Source: Candidatus Heimdallarchaeota archaeon (lineage in GTDB: Archaea; Asgardarchaeota; Heimdallarchaeia; Heimdallarchaeales; Heimdallarchaeaceae). Taken from it: 64,000 nt of DNA. The notes beneath the pieces were generated by a model. That model ran no database searches. It saw nothing but the letters and a program-made list of their open reading frames with translations, and was not told the origin of the DNA. The position numbers and the translations under genes were made by a program. Positions 42,778 to 51,461 of this stretch are shown here, in pieces; the stretch's first letter is position 1; each line of letters begins with the position of its first letter. Location of the stretch: assembly GCA_030668875.1 (NCBI GenBank), contig DAOVER010000002.1:1-64000 (forward strand). Reading direction: 5' to 3'.

Positions 42778-43644
42778 ATGTCGAAATTCGATTTCAGTAA
42801 TCAGAGTACTCTTTCTTCAACAAAACTTGATATTATAATTCTCCATTCTCAGAAAGGTGGGCCTGGAAAAACAACTCTTTCATGCAACATTGCAAAAGAA
42901 TTGGCAAAAAGGGGAAATAAAACAGTAATAATTGATCTTGATATTGCACAACCAACAATTCAGCACATATTTCATATAGATGATATTGACATAAAACACA
43001 CAATTAACGATGTTCTCCTTGGAGAAACATCTGTGTCAGAGGATGTCCTAAACAAGACAGATGATCCCAATTTGTTCGCCATTGTAGCTAAAGAAAATGT
43101 AGAGTATGGTGAAGGATTACTTTCTATGTTAGAAGAAATTCAGAAACATTCTTTCTTTGCTTTGCATGAGATGACAAAATTCCTCTTAAGAATGGGTTTT
43201 AGATATGTGATTTATGATTGTGCGCCTGGATATAAGCTTGAATCTGTCAATGCTGCAGCGATAGCCGATGCTAGAATTTTTGTTTTAAGACCATCCACTT
43301 TTAGTTATGAAGGATCAAAGCAGATGTTAAATGATATCTACAAGAAACTAAATATTCGTTCTTCAAATTTCTTCGTTTTCAATCAACTCCCCCCTAATCT
43401 AAAAGAAGAAAGCCAAAACTTGCTTAATTCATGGAAAGATGGTATTGTAGAACTCTATGAACCTGAGACCATTAAATTTCTTGATTTTCTTCCTATTTCC
43501 CATGAAATTATGGAAATGGGTCTTACAGGAGAGTATATTTTTCCAGAATCAAATCCTCTATATAAGAGACTCACCAAAATAGTAGATACAGTTGTTGAAA
43601 CACTTGATGAGATGAAAAAGGTAAAATTAAAAGAAGAAAGCTGA
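42778..43644 (+). CDS. ParA/MinD-family P-loop ATPase
   Basis: 288 residues. The deviant Walker A is 'SQKGGPGKTTLS' near residue 30, with the signature Lys; 'VIIDLDIAQPT' and 'YVIYDCAPGY' give the A' and Walker B segments. Such ATPases dimerise on ATP and position DNA, membranes or protein complexes. No ParB- or MinE-like partner is adjacent. It is divergent from the GIFT-domain gene, sharing a 196-bp AT-rich intergenic region with a TATA-like element (about 42735-42745). It could act with the two zinc-ribbon membrane proteins downstream, by proximity only. Confidence 0.88.
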   Translation: MSKFDFSNQSTLSSTKLDIIILHSQKGGPGKTTLSCNIAKELAKRGNKTVIIDLDIAQPTIQHIFHIDDIDIKHTINDVLLGETSVSEDVLNKTDDPNLFAIVAKENVEYGEGLLSMLEEIQKHSFFALHEMTKFLLRMGFRYVIYDCAPGYKLESVNAAAIADARIFVLRPSTFSYEGSKQMLNDIYKKLNIRSSNFFVFNQLPPNLKEESQNLLNSWKDGIVELYEPETIKFLDFLPISHEIMEMGLTGEYIFPESNPLYKRLTKIVDTVVETLDEMKKVKLKEES

Positions 43645-43699
43645 TTTTTATCGGAACCTTTGCTAAATTTTATATGTAACGGTGTATTTAGTATTCTTA

Positions 43700-44686
43700 A
43701 TGAGCCAAATTGTTAAAATTACTTGTGGTTACTGTAATTCCCCAATTGATGTTAATCCGGAAGACGCAGTGTTCAACTGTGTCTCTTGTGGTCAGGCTTT
43801 CTTGTCAGATGGAACTGAATTCAAAAACCACTACATACTCGACAACAGGTTTAATCAGAAACAAATTCGAGACATTGTAAAGGGATTTATTAAGAAAAAG
43901 GGTTTCATGAGAGGGATTAAAGGTTACAAAATAACCAAATTTGAACCTATATTGATGCCATTTTGGGTAGCAACATCAGATGCTTATACTCACTATGTTG
44001 GGTATAAAAGATATACGGAAACAAAAACAAGGACTGTAGGTTCAGGTAAAAATAGACGAACTGTAACAGAACATGTAACAGTTTATCGTCCCGTTGATCA
44101 AGAAATTAGAGAAAAAAGAGCAGATGTTCTTCTAGGTAGAAGAGGAAGCTCTATGTATGGATATAGAAAAGTTAAACAGATTCTCCAAAGTGAATTTTCT
44201 CAGGCTGTTCCCTTTAACCATGATAGGTTGATGAATACAGAGAAGGAATTTGATTATCTGTCATCTGAAATTTCTTTAGATGCTGCGAATCAATTAGCAA
44301 AGACTGCAGTTTTTGATAATCACAGATCAAGAGCAGAGAGAGCCTGTACGAAAGTGTTTGACTGTGCTACGCAAATAGCATACACTGGAACTTATTTTGT
44401 TCATACTCCTGTATGGCAGATTGAATATGTCTTTCAAGATGAGACTTATAGAATAGCTATTCTTGGAAGCAGTGGTAAAATTATAGCAGGGGAGATTCCT
44501 GTTACAACTCGATTTAGAATGATATTTCTTGGACTTACAACCTTACTTTTCCTAGGCGGAGGAGTTGGAAGCTATTTCTTAGGTTTTGATGAATATATAT
44601 TTCCAATCGTTTTTGGTGTTATTGTTGCAATTATCGGTTTCTTCACGCTGAAAAACGTGTTTAAACCCGTGTCGGTGGTGGAATAA
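43700..44686 (+). CDS. Zinc-ribbon membrane protein (paralogue 1)
   Basis: About 328 residues from the ATG at 43700; an in-frame GTG lies six codons upstream. The N-terminal zinc ribbon has two knuckles, 'CGYC' and 'CVSC', within the first 35 residues. A long soluble beta-rich domain follows, including a basic stretch around 'TRTVGSGKNRRTV'. Two hydrophobic helices lie near the C-terminus (about 270-320). The protein is probably membrane-anchored with the ribbon in the cytoplasm. It shares this layout with the next gene. No function is known. Confidence 0.75.
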   Translation: MSQIVKITCGYCNSPIDVNPEDAVFNCVSCGQAFLSDGTEFKNHYILDNRFNQKQIRDIVKGFIKKKGFMRGIKGYKITKFEPILMPFWVATSDAYTHYVGYKRYTETKTRTVGSGKNRRTVTEHVTVYRPVDQEIREKRADVLLGRRGSSMYGYRKVKQILQSEFSQAVPFNHDRLMNTEKEFDYLSSEISLDAANQLAKTAVFDNHRSRAERACTKVFDCATQIAYTGTYFVHTPVWQIEYVFQDETYRIAILGSSGKIIAGEIPVTTRFRMIFLGLTTLLFLGGGVGSYFLGFDEYIFPIVFGVIVAIIGFFTLKNVFKPVSVVE

Positions 44687-44687
44687 G

Positions 44688-45677
44688 ATGAGAAGTATAA
44701 TGTGTCCAAATTGTGCAGCTCCGTTAGAATTAGAGGATACCCAAACCCATGTAACCTGTCCTTTTTGTAGCGTTACAAGTGAGCTAAAGAAAGTAGATCA
44801 GTTGATTGAGCACTACATGTTACCAGTTACATATGACGTGGATCAGATTAGGACAGAATTGGTTGGTGACATTCTTAAAAATCCCGGAACTCCTGACGAT
44901 TTACATACATCACTTAATATGAAGAAAGTGGATTTGAAATTCTATCCTTACTATATTGTGACGGTTCACCTTAGAACTGAATACAAGGGCAATGGTGAAT
45001 ATGCAACATTCAGTCATCGGTATAAATCAGGTTATAGAAATATTGAAACACATCTTAAACCTGAACAAGGTGTTTTCGATGATGAACGTGAATTCATCAT
45101 TTGGGGTTCAAAAGAGATTATCAACGATTTAATCAACTTCGAGATTTCCACACGTGGCAAAAGATATTTCCAAGCTTTAGAAGCAGACAAAGTGAAAGCA
45201 AAAATTGTGCCAACTGTATTGGATGTTGAACAAGCTAAAGTTCAAGGTGTTGCTACTATACGAGATATTCATAAGGGATTGATGTATAAAGAATTAGCTC
45301 AAATTCAAGAAGTCAAAGATAAACCTGAAGTTAAAGGAATATATCTACTACACATACCATTTTACTTCTTAGAATTTGAAGTAAACAAAAAGATGTATAA
45401 GGCAACCATGGATGCAGCTACTGGACGAACAGTAATCACTCAAATACCTAGGGAAACATCTTATTGGGCTTTGATAGGCATGTTATCCGCATTCTTCGGA
45501 GTTATAGGGATTGCAGGTATATTCTTTGCTGTTCAAGCTTCACAAGACGTTGGATTTTTCGGTTTAGGTATAAATTGGGTTGGAATTTTTGCAGCAATTG
45601 CGGGGATAATTTTAACGATTCGAACTCTTATGCTAGGATTACGCTCTAAATATAGAGAAACTAGACGAAAAAAATGA
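44688..45677 (+). CDS. Zinc-ribbon membrane protein (paralogue 2)
   Basis: 329 residues, starting two nt after the stop of paralogue 1. The zinc ribbon is 'CPNC' and 'CPFC' in the first 30 residues. A soluble middle domain and two C-terminal hydrophobic helices (about 258-280 and 290-315) follow, then a basic tail 'YRETRRKK'. The shared layout and adjacency indicate an old tandem duplication and probably a hetero-oligomer. The role is unknown. Confidence 0.75.
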   Translation: MRSIMCPNCAAPLELEDTQTHVTCPFCSVTSELKKVDQLIEHYMLPVTYDVDQIRTELVGDILKNPGTPDDLHTSLNMKKVDLKFYPYYIVTVHLRTEYKGNGEYATFSHRYKSGYRNIETHLKPEQGVFDDEREFIIWGSKEIINDLINFEISTRGKRYFQALEADKVKAKIVPTVLDVEQAKVQGVATIRDIHKGLMYKELAQIQEVKDKPEVKGIYLLHIPFYFLEFEVNKKMYKATMDAATGRTVITQIPRETSYWALIGMLSAFFGVIGIAGIFFAVQASQDVGFFGLGINWVGIFAAIAGIILTIRTLMLGLRSKYRETRRKK

Positions 45678-45744
45678 TAGAGTGAAAAGTTTTAAATTCC
45701 TCTTTTTTCTTTTATTTACTTATCATAATCGATGTTGATTGACC

Positions 45745-46488
45745 ATGGAAGAAAAAGTTCCTATTTTTGTTGACTTTGGTGGCACTCTTGTAGACACAAT
45801 AGGTATAACCGCTGAAGTTTTTGAAGAAGTTTTGGGAAAGAAATTTTCTCACGATCAAATTAAGAAAATGTATAAAGATGCTTCTAAAAAAAGAATGAGT
45901 ATGTACATGTTTTTTAAATATCCAGTAAACCCAATTAAGCTCTCTCTAAAGAGGAAGAAACTTCAAGAATTACAGATAGAGAAATTTTTGGAAATCAAGA
46001 AATTGATACCTAATGCAAAGGAAACTCTCCAAAAAATAAAGAAACTTAAAAACATCGAACTTGTGCTAGTTACTCAAAATCCAACAATGCAAGACGATGC
46101 TGTTTCTAAAAAGGTTCTTCAAAATCTCTTTGGCAAAGACGTTCCTTTTGATTTTCTATTAGCAGGTGATGATAAAGTCGAATTGATTGCAACTAATTAT
46201 GATACAGAAACGATTTCTAGGGCAGTTATCATTGGGGATTTACCAAATGATGTTTATGTGGCGAAAATTCTCCAAATCCCTTGTTTTGGTGTAACTTGGG
46301 GATATTCTGAGGAAAGCGAATTAGATACTCCATTTATTGCTGAAGAAGCTCTTGAGTTATTTGATTTAGTTAAAGATCATTTAGAAGACCTCAAAGAAGA
46401 CAAAGAACGAGAAAATGATCTTGAGGAATTTGAGTTTGATGAATCATTCCCTGAACTAGAGAAGGATTATGAACTTGTTGATGAATAA
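45745..46488 (+). CDS. HAD-like protein with an altered catalytic motif
   Basis: 247 residues from the ATG at 45745. The core follows the HAD fold: motif I 'VDFGGTLVDT', motif II 'LVTQNP' and motif IV 'VIIGDLPND'. Motif I normally reads DxDGT; here the second Asp, the general acid/base of phosphatases, is Gly, while the nucleophile is kept. It may be a non-hydrolytic relative, a dehalogenase-like enzyme or a binding protein. The last 40 residues are strongly acidic. It lies next to the ATP synthase cluster but no link is evident. Confidence 0.8.
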   Translation: MEEKVPIFVDFGGTLVDTIGITAEVFEEVLGKKFSHDQIKKMYKDASKKRMSMYMFFKYPVNPIKLSLKRKKLQELQIEKFLEIKKLIPNAKETLQKIKKLKNIELVLVTQNPTMQDDAVSKKVLQNLFGKDVPFDFLLAGDDKVELIATNYDTETISRAVIIGDLPNDVYVAKILQIPCFGVTWGYSEESELDTPFIAEEALELFDLVKDHLEDLKEDKERENDLEEFEFDESFPELEKDYELVDE

Positions 46489-46497
46489 TAACAGTTG

Positions 46498-46830
46498 TCA
46501 TTTGCCTATTTCAAGAATATGATTAGCTACCAATTCAGCAACTTCAGGTATTTTAGGTTTTACTTCATCAAAAAGTTTTTCGGAATTTTTGTTAGCATTT
46601 TCTATTAATTTTTTGTAATCCGAAGTGTCTTTCGCCTCTTCTACTTTCTTCTTAAGTATCTCTCTAGCTTCTGTCTTTGCATGCTCAAGTCTTCTTATCC
46701 TCTCGCTTTGTGCTTTTTCTATGACTAGAGCCGATTCTATTTCTGCTTCTTTTACAATTTGTTCTGCTCGATGTTCAGCAACCTTTATTTGTTTTATTAG
46801 TTCTTGTTCAGTTGATGGCAAATATTTCAC
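46498..46830 (-). CDS. atpH: A-type ATP synthase subunit H (peripheral stalk)
   Basis: 110 residues, a continuous amphipathic coiled coil rich in Ala, Glu and Lys ('AEHRAEQIVKEAEIESA', 'KTEAREILKKKVEEAKD'), as in AhaH, which pairs with subunit E in the peripheral stalk. The start is a GTG at 46830 or a TTG at 46821. With the GTG, its 5' end overlaps the 5' end of the oppositely directed atpC by 16 bp. It is separated from the main minus-strand operon by atpC. Confidence 0.8.
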   Translation of the reverse strand: MKYLPSTEQELIKQIKVAEHRAEQIVKEAEIESALVIEKAQSERIRRLEHAKTEAREILKKKVEEAKDTSDYKKLIENANKNSEKLFDEVKPKIPEVAELVANHILEIGK

Positions 46831-47870
46831 CTGATATAGCCTTCTTAACCAGCTATGTGAGAGGGCAATATGCTAAATTACTTACCCAAGAAGACTTTGA
46901 AAATTTAATAAATAAACCTTATGAATTGTTCATTCAGGATTTGTTAAGTTTTGAAATAGGTGAAAAATTAAAAGACTTTCCTGAATATCAACCTCACCAA
47001 TTAGAAAAATTGCTGACAGATAGTTTACTTGACCAATATGTGTTTATATTAAAATACTCTCCAAAATGGTCTAAAGAGTTTTCTGAAGCATATACAACTA
47101 AATTCGAAGTAATGAACATTCAAAGAATTATAAGATACCTTTATTCAAAAGCAAAGGTGGATTTGAAGGATGTTATCAATTTGAGACCACAAGAAATGCT
47201 TGGAAGAACAGCTTTTATTTCGAAGTTAATCTTAGCAAAAGATTTAACAGAACTTCTTGATTTACTTAAGAAATCTGAATATGGGAAAGAAATAGAGGTT
47301 GCTGAAAAATTGTATTCCAAAATCAATGATATATGGCCGTTAGAATTCGCAATAGAAGCATTTTATCTTAAGAAAATAATATCCAAAGCTGAGAAATTAA
47401 AGCTAAGCCAAAGGAAAGGTACAATGAATTTTGTTAAGAATGAATTGCTAACTAATATTTTATTAGTGATTCTAAAAGCTGATTTTGTTGAAGTAGATAT
47501 ACAAGAGGCATTGCAACTTGTCCCCATACCTGACGAACTTCCTTTTAGAAAGCAAATTCTCAAGATGATGGAGGACAATGATTTAAAAAGTGATTTAGAA
47601 CTTCTGAAAACTTTTGCTTCAGATAAGATTTCGAAGGGCATTGATCTGTTCCTTGAGGATAAAATGTTTTTACATATCGAAATTGCGGTCAGAGCAAGTG
47701 AATTAGAGACAATAAGAAAAACCTTTCATTCTGATTTTGGGATTCTTAGTATAATGTGCTATTTGAAAATGTATGAATCTCAGATTCAAGACCTAAACAA
47801 ACTACTTTATCTTAAAGAATACAAGTTTCCTGTAGAGAAAACAAAAGAATTAATTGTAAACTTAGTATAA
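46815..47870 (+). CDS. atpC: A-type ATP synthase subunit C (V-type d homologue)
   Basis: 351 residues from the ATG at 46815. All-helical sequence with the subunit C pattern: 'YVRGQYAKLLTQEDFENLI' near the N-terminus, 'KFEVMNIQRIIRYLYSKA' (key residues E-V-x-N-I-x-R-I-I-R) near residue 100 and 'RASELETIRKTFHS' near the C-terminus. It links the central stalk to the c-ring. It is encoded on the strand opposite to most subunits, head-to-head with atpH and convergent with atpK, nine bp away. Confidence 0.88.
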   Translation: MANISPDIAFLTSYVRGQYAKLLTQEDFENLINKPYELFIQDLLSFEIGEKLKDFPEYQPHQLEKLLTDSLLDQYVFILKYSPKWSKEFSEAYTTKFEVMNIQRIIRYLYSKAKVDLKDVINLRPQEMLGRTAFISKLILAKDLTELLDLLKKSEYGKEIEVAEKLYSKINDIWPLEFAIEAFYLKKIISKAEKLKLSQRKGTMNFVKNELLTNILLVILKADFVEVDIQEALQLVPIPDELPFRKQILKMMEDNDLKSDLELLKTFASDKISKGIDLFLEDKMFLHIEIAVRASELETIRKTFHSDFGILSIMCYLKMYESQIQDLNKLLYLKEYKFPVEKTKELIVNLV

Positions 47871-47879
47871 TGACACTCG

Positions 47880-48350
47880 TTAAGCCAGATTAAGGAGAAT
47901 GAATGCAATTAGTAAACCGTAAATTGCTAAAGCTTCACCTAGCCCTAAATAGATAAGATTTGAAGTGAAAACTTCAGAATTTGCAGTTAATGACCCAATA
48001 GCCGCAGGTTCTCCCTTAGTTAAAGTTATAGCAGCTCCTATATTAGAAATGATCATTATTGCCATCGCTCCAAGGAAAATGAATCCTTGGGTTTCTGTGA
48101 ATTCTGCTTCTGCCACTCCGGTAATCGCATCACTTAGTTTTGTATACATAATAAATGCAACCAACAACCCGTAAATAGCTAGTGCTTCAGCAAGCGCTAG
48201 ATATATTAGAATGAAAATATTCAGTCGTTGCTTTTCTGCGACAGCAGCAGCTGCAGCTTGAATCCCTTTAGCTAAAGGTATGCCAGCTCCAATAATTGTG
48301 AGCATTGTACCAGCAATTGCAATAATTCCTAATAGTATACTATTTACCAT
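47880..48350 (-). CDS. atpK: A-type ATP synthase proteolipid subunit K (double hairpin c-subunit)
   Basis: 156 residues forming two membrane hairpins, i.e. a duplicated c-subunit of about 16 kDa. Each second helix has the ion-carrying glutamate in a near-identical context: 'LALAEALAIYGLLVAF' (E55) and 'LGLGEALAIYGLLIAF' (E139). Both sites are kept, unlike eukaryotic duplicated subunits where one hairpin lost it. The Na+-type 'ET/ES' neighbours are not evident, so proton coupling is more likely, as an inference. It overlaps the end of atpI by 11 bp. Confidence 0.95.
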   Translation of the reverse strand: MVNSILLGIIAIAGTMLTIIGAGIPLAKGIQAAAAAVAEKQRLNIFILIYLALAEALAIYGLLVAFIMYTKLSDAITGVAEAEFTETQGFIFLGAMAIMIISNIGAAITLTKGEPAAIGSLTANSEVFTSNLIYLGLGEALAIYGLLIAFILLNLA

Positions 48351-50370
48351 CCTTACTCAAATCCATTGTTTTATTAAATATAAATATTGGTTTATGTTGT
48401 ATTCCGCTACCTTCATAGAATTTACTGAAAAATTCATAGAAATGTAATCTTAAAGTTTGAACGAATACTAGAAGCCCTTCTAGAACTAACACAAAGATAT
48501 TTCCGATTAATAGGATTAAAATTTGCCACACGATAAAACCAGAAAGATCTGCTAATGTGTTGATAACACTAAGAAAAACAAAATGAGCTACAAGCATAGC
48601 AAGCATTCTGCCGTAAGAAATAGTATTGCTTGTGAAAGAACTAAATGATTCTAGTAAATTCATCACACCCATCCCAATTCCACCAAAGAATTTTCTGAAA
48701 AAGTTTTTCCTCTCATCCTTTATAATTAATGCAGCAATACCTTGACCAAAAAGTGCTAAAGTCACACCCAAAATCAATGCAACTAATCCCACAATAGCAG
48801 GAATTTCTACACCAAAATTAATGATGTCAAGAGAACTTAAGAAATAGAGGATACCCGCATATAGAAAAACTTGGGCTCCAGTTTCTTTTATTATTTCCTC
48901 AATCTCTTTATGTCTAATTTGATTAATTAATCGAAGAGTCAATCCCAGCACCAGTTGTATTGCACCAATAATTAGTACAAGATTGAAAATCTCAATTAGA
49001 CTACCAACTGGACTTAAAGCTGGATAGTGATATCCAAATAATTGAGGATTTGTCCAACCAAAGATGTCATGAGAAATTCCATATCCAAAAAATTCACCAA
49101 AGACAAAAGCACCCCAGATAAAGGAAGTTAGTCCTATAGAAAAAACTAGAATAAACATAGTGCGGATATTACTCTTTAACCCCTTAGCTAGCATTCCCAA
49201 TATGCCTATTAGCATGAGAATTAGACCATGACCAGCGTCTCCGAACATAATTCCATAAAATATACTAAATGTAAAAACAAGGAATATTGTTGGATCTACC
49301 TCTTTTGATGAAGGTAACCCATAAAGTTCAACAATAGATTGAAATGATTTCATTATAGGGTTCTTAGCTTTTTTGATAGGTACATTTCTTGTTTCTTCAT
49401 CTGGTTCTTCAGTTTCAAAGACTGTTTCAGAGAACTCTGAAATAAAATCTTTTATGTAATTTTGATCCTTTTGAGCAATCCACCCTTGGAAAATTACTGT
49501 TCTTTTTGTTTTCTTTGAAGTTACGTAAATCCAAAGCAACTGTTTATAACTCTCAATTGATAATCGTAAAGACATTATTTTTTCCTTATTTCGAATAGTA
49601 TATTGTTTTGAATCTTCCTCAAGTTTCTTAATTTCCTTCTCTAAATCCTTAGATCTTTTAGCAATTTCCTTCTCAATCTCCAATTTACTGAAATGAATGT
49701 GACCACTATATTTGTGTTCCATCCATCTAACTGTTGATATTGTTTTGAGAAACCTTGTGATTTCTCCCTTTTTACCCTGAGCATAAATTAAAAATTTATT
49801 GTGGACTAATGGAATGATTTCTTTCTTTGATAAATACTTGACAAACTCTTCAGCATCTGATGCTTTTGATGTAGTTAATATCCCTATAATGGCTCTCTCT
49901 TTCTCATTAACTTGGTACGGAAATTCTTCTTCAAGTAATCTAAAACCTTTAGAGACTAGATTCTTTGTTTCGAGTTCATTTTGACTAGTTTCTATTCTTG
50001 TGATTAGCTTGTGTATTTCATTATTTGTTTTTTCTATTTCTTCAATGATTTTTTCCTCAATCTCTTCAATGTTTTCCCAATTAGTAAATAATGGCTCTAA
50101 AGGAGGAATTTTTTGATAAGCTCTAGCTATTTTTTGAGAAAGTTTCTCTTTGAGTTCAGGAAGCATTTTCAACAAATTCTCAAACGAGCTCTCTATACGT
50201 CTGATAGAATCAAGTTTGGTTGTTGGAAAGTAGTCTTCTAATTCCTCAATTATTGTAGTTTCTTTAGGCATGAATTTTTCAGTTTCCGCCAGCTGAATTA
50301 TTAACTTGGGGAAGTCTTCTATTGGAACTATGATCGTTGCCTTCAGCATCGTTTGTGGAAATAAACTCAT
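48340..50370 (-). CDS. atpI: A-type ATP synthase subunit I (V-type a homologue)
   Basis: 676 residues, the usual size. The N-terminal half (about 1-350) is soluble with long coiled coils ('ELETKNLVSKGFRLLEEEFP', 'KLEIEKEIAKRSKDLEKEIK'). The C-terminal half has about seven to eight membrane helices, including 'SIFYGIMFGDAGHGLIL' and 'SNTISYGRMLAMLVAH', the latter carrying the essential arginine of the ion half-channels. AGGTGA lies just before the ATG. Its 3' end overlaps the start of atpK. Confidence 0.94.
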   Translation of the reverse strand: MSLFPQTMLKATIIVPIEDFPKLIIQLAETEKFMPKETTIIEELEDYFPTTKLDSIRRIESSFENLLKMLPELKEKLSQKIARAYQKIPPLEPLFTNWENIEEIEEKIIEEIEKTNNEIHKLITRIETSQNELETKNLVSKGFRLLEEEFPYQVNEKERAIIGILTTSKASDAEEFVKYLSKKEIIPLVHNKFLIYAQGKKGEITRFLKTISTVRWMEHKYSGHIHFSKLEIEKEIAKRSKDLEKEIKKLEEDSKQYTIRNKEKIMSLRLSIESYKQLLWIYVTSKKTKRTVIFQGWIAQKDQNYIKDFISEFSETVFETEEPDEETRNVPIKKAKNPIMKSFQSIVELYGLPSSKEVDPTIFLVFTFSIFYGIMFGDAGHGLILMLIGILGMLAKGLKSNIRTMFILVFSIGLTSFIWGAFVFGEFFGYGISHDIFGWTNPQLFGYHYPALSPVGSLIEIFNLVLIIGAIQLVLGLTLRLINQIRHKEIEEIIKETGAQVFLYAGILYFLSSLDIINFGVEIPAIVGLVALILGVTLALFGQGIAALIIKDERKNFFRKFFGGIGMGVMNLLESFSSFTSNTISYGRMLAMLVAHFVFLSVINTLADLSGFIVWQILILLIGNIFVLVLEGLLVFVQTLRLHFYEFFSKFYEGSGIQHKPIFIFNKTMDLSKDGK

Positions 50371-50378
50371 TTCATCAC

Positions 50379-51014
50379 CTAGTTGAATAAATACTCGTTA
50401 ATCTTTGTTCTAATTATATCTCTGCTTTCTTCTAATAAATATTCTATTGTATAGTCTATTCTAACTCGTTCTTCTTTATCTGTAAGAATAAAACCTCCAG
50501 ATGTTACTAATTCTGTTATTTCTATGATAAATTTAACATTCTTTTCTTTTTCAAGTTTTGTAACAACTTGCTTAATTATGCTTTCATCTCTTTTGTCAAT
50601 TAAAAGTTTCATATCTTTAGATTGAAATGCCCTTTGAGTTGATTCCAGCTTACTTTCAAGATATTTTTTGTATTCTGAATTTTTTCTGAAATTTGACAAA
50701 TCTTTTTCAACTTTCTCATAGACTTCATCAATCAGTTTCTCTTTGGTTTGAATTCTTATTCTTTTTGCTTTTTGTTGATATTCAGCTTCTGTTCTCTTTC
50801 TAATATATTCTAAACGTGGCAATTCTTTTTCCAGTTCTTTATCTTTTATTTCTGAAATAAGTTCTTTTGTTTCTTTCTCAAAGTTTACAAGCTTTTTTCG
50901 AGTCTCTTCCCTCATTCTTTTTGCTTCATTTTCTGCTTCAGAGATAATTTTCTTCAGTAGATTATCTAAGTTTGTAGAGGAATGTTCTTCTCTTTGTTTT
51001 TGTTTATCTACCAT
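50379..51014 (-). CDS. atpE: A-type ATP synthase subunit E (peripheral stalk)
   Basis: 211 residues. An N-terminal coiled coil of about 100 residues ('LLKKIISEAENEAKRMREET') precedes a globular C-terminal domain with 'VTSGGFILTDKEERVRIDYTI' (key residues G-G-F-I-L), the hallmark of subunit E. It joins subunit H in the peripheral stalk and touches subunit B. It sits 8 bp upstream of atpI and nine bp downstream of the universal stress protein gene within one operon. Confidence 0.92.
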   Translation of the reverse strand: MVDKQKQREEHSSTNLDNLLKKIISEAENEAKRMREETRKKLVNFEKETKELISEIKDKELEKELPRLEYIRKRTEAEYQQKAKRIRIQTKEKLIDEVYEKVEKDLSNFRKNSEYKKYLESKLESTQRAFQSKDMKLLIDKRDESIIKQVVTKLEKEKNVKFIIEITELVTSGGFILTDKEERVRIDYTIEYLLEESRDIIRTKINEYLFN

Positions 51015-51023
51015 TTTATCACT

Positions 51024-51461
51024 TCACACTGGATAGAGTAGTACTGGAATAGATGCTATTTCAATAACGTACCTAATATGATTTTTTAACAACCTTTTTG
51101 CTATTCTCACTCTTTTCGTACCCATTGTAATAAAATCCACTTCTTCTTTCAAAGACGCTTCAATAATTGATTCTGATATTATTCCCGTTTCAATACTATA
51201 GGTGATATAAAGATGAGAATCAGAGTAAATATTAATGATTTTTTGTAACATATTTTCACTTTCAATTTTACATTTCTTTTCTACATCTTCAGTAGTTTTC
51301 CCTCTAAAGTTTGCTAGATACTGAACTGTTTCACTATCAATAACATTAATTAGATGAATCTCAGTAACCCAGTCATCAAAAAAGTCGACGATTTGTTTGA
51401 TTAAGCTTATTCCACTTTCAAAATCACTTATAGCAACTAGAGCTTTTTTAATTATTAGCAC
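51024..51461 (-). CDS. Universal stress protein inside the ATP synthase operon
   Basis: 145 residues with the USP-like alpha/beta fold: 'KKALVAISDFESGISLIKQIV' at the start, 'EEVDFITMGTKR' and 'ASIPVLLYPV' at the end. The usual ATP-binding loop G-x2-G-x9-G-S/T is not intact ('GTKRVRIAKRLLKNHIRYV'), so it may not bind ATP. The GTG at 51461 overlaps the end of atpD by 14 bp, which suggests coupled translation; an ATA or ATT just downstream of AGAGGTG is another, rarer option. A regulatory role in the synthase is suggested only by position. Confidence 0.8.
   Translation of the reverse strand: MLIIKKALVAISDFESGISLIKQIVDFFDDWVTEIHLINVIDSETVQYLANFRGKTTEDVEKKCKIESENMLQKIINIYSDSHLYITYSIETGIISESIIEASLKEEVDFITMGTKRVRIAKRLLKNHIRYVIEIASIPVLLYPV

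Noticed and set aside
42778-43644. ParA/MinD ATPase as partner of the parS-like palindromes
   Set aside because: It is 40 kb away with no ParB-like gene beside it, so the link rests only on family names.
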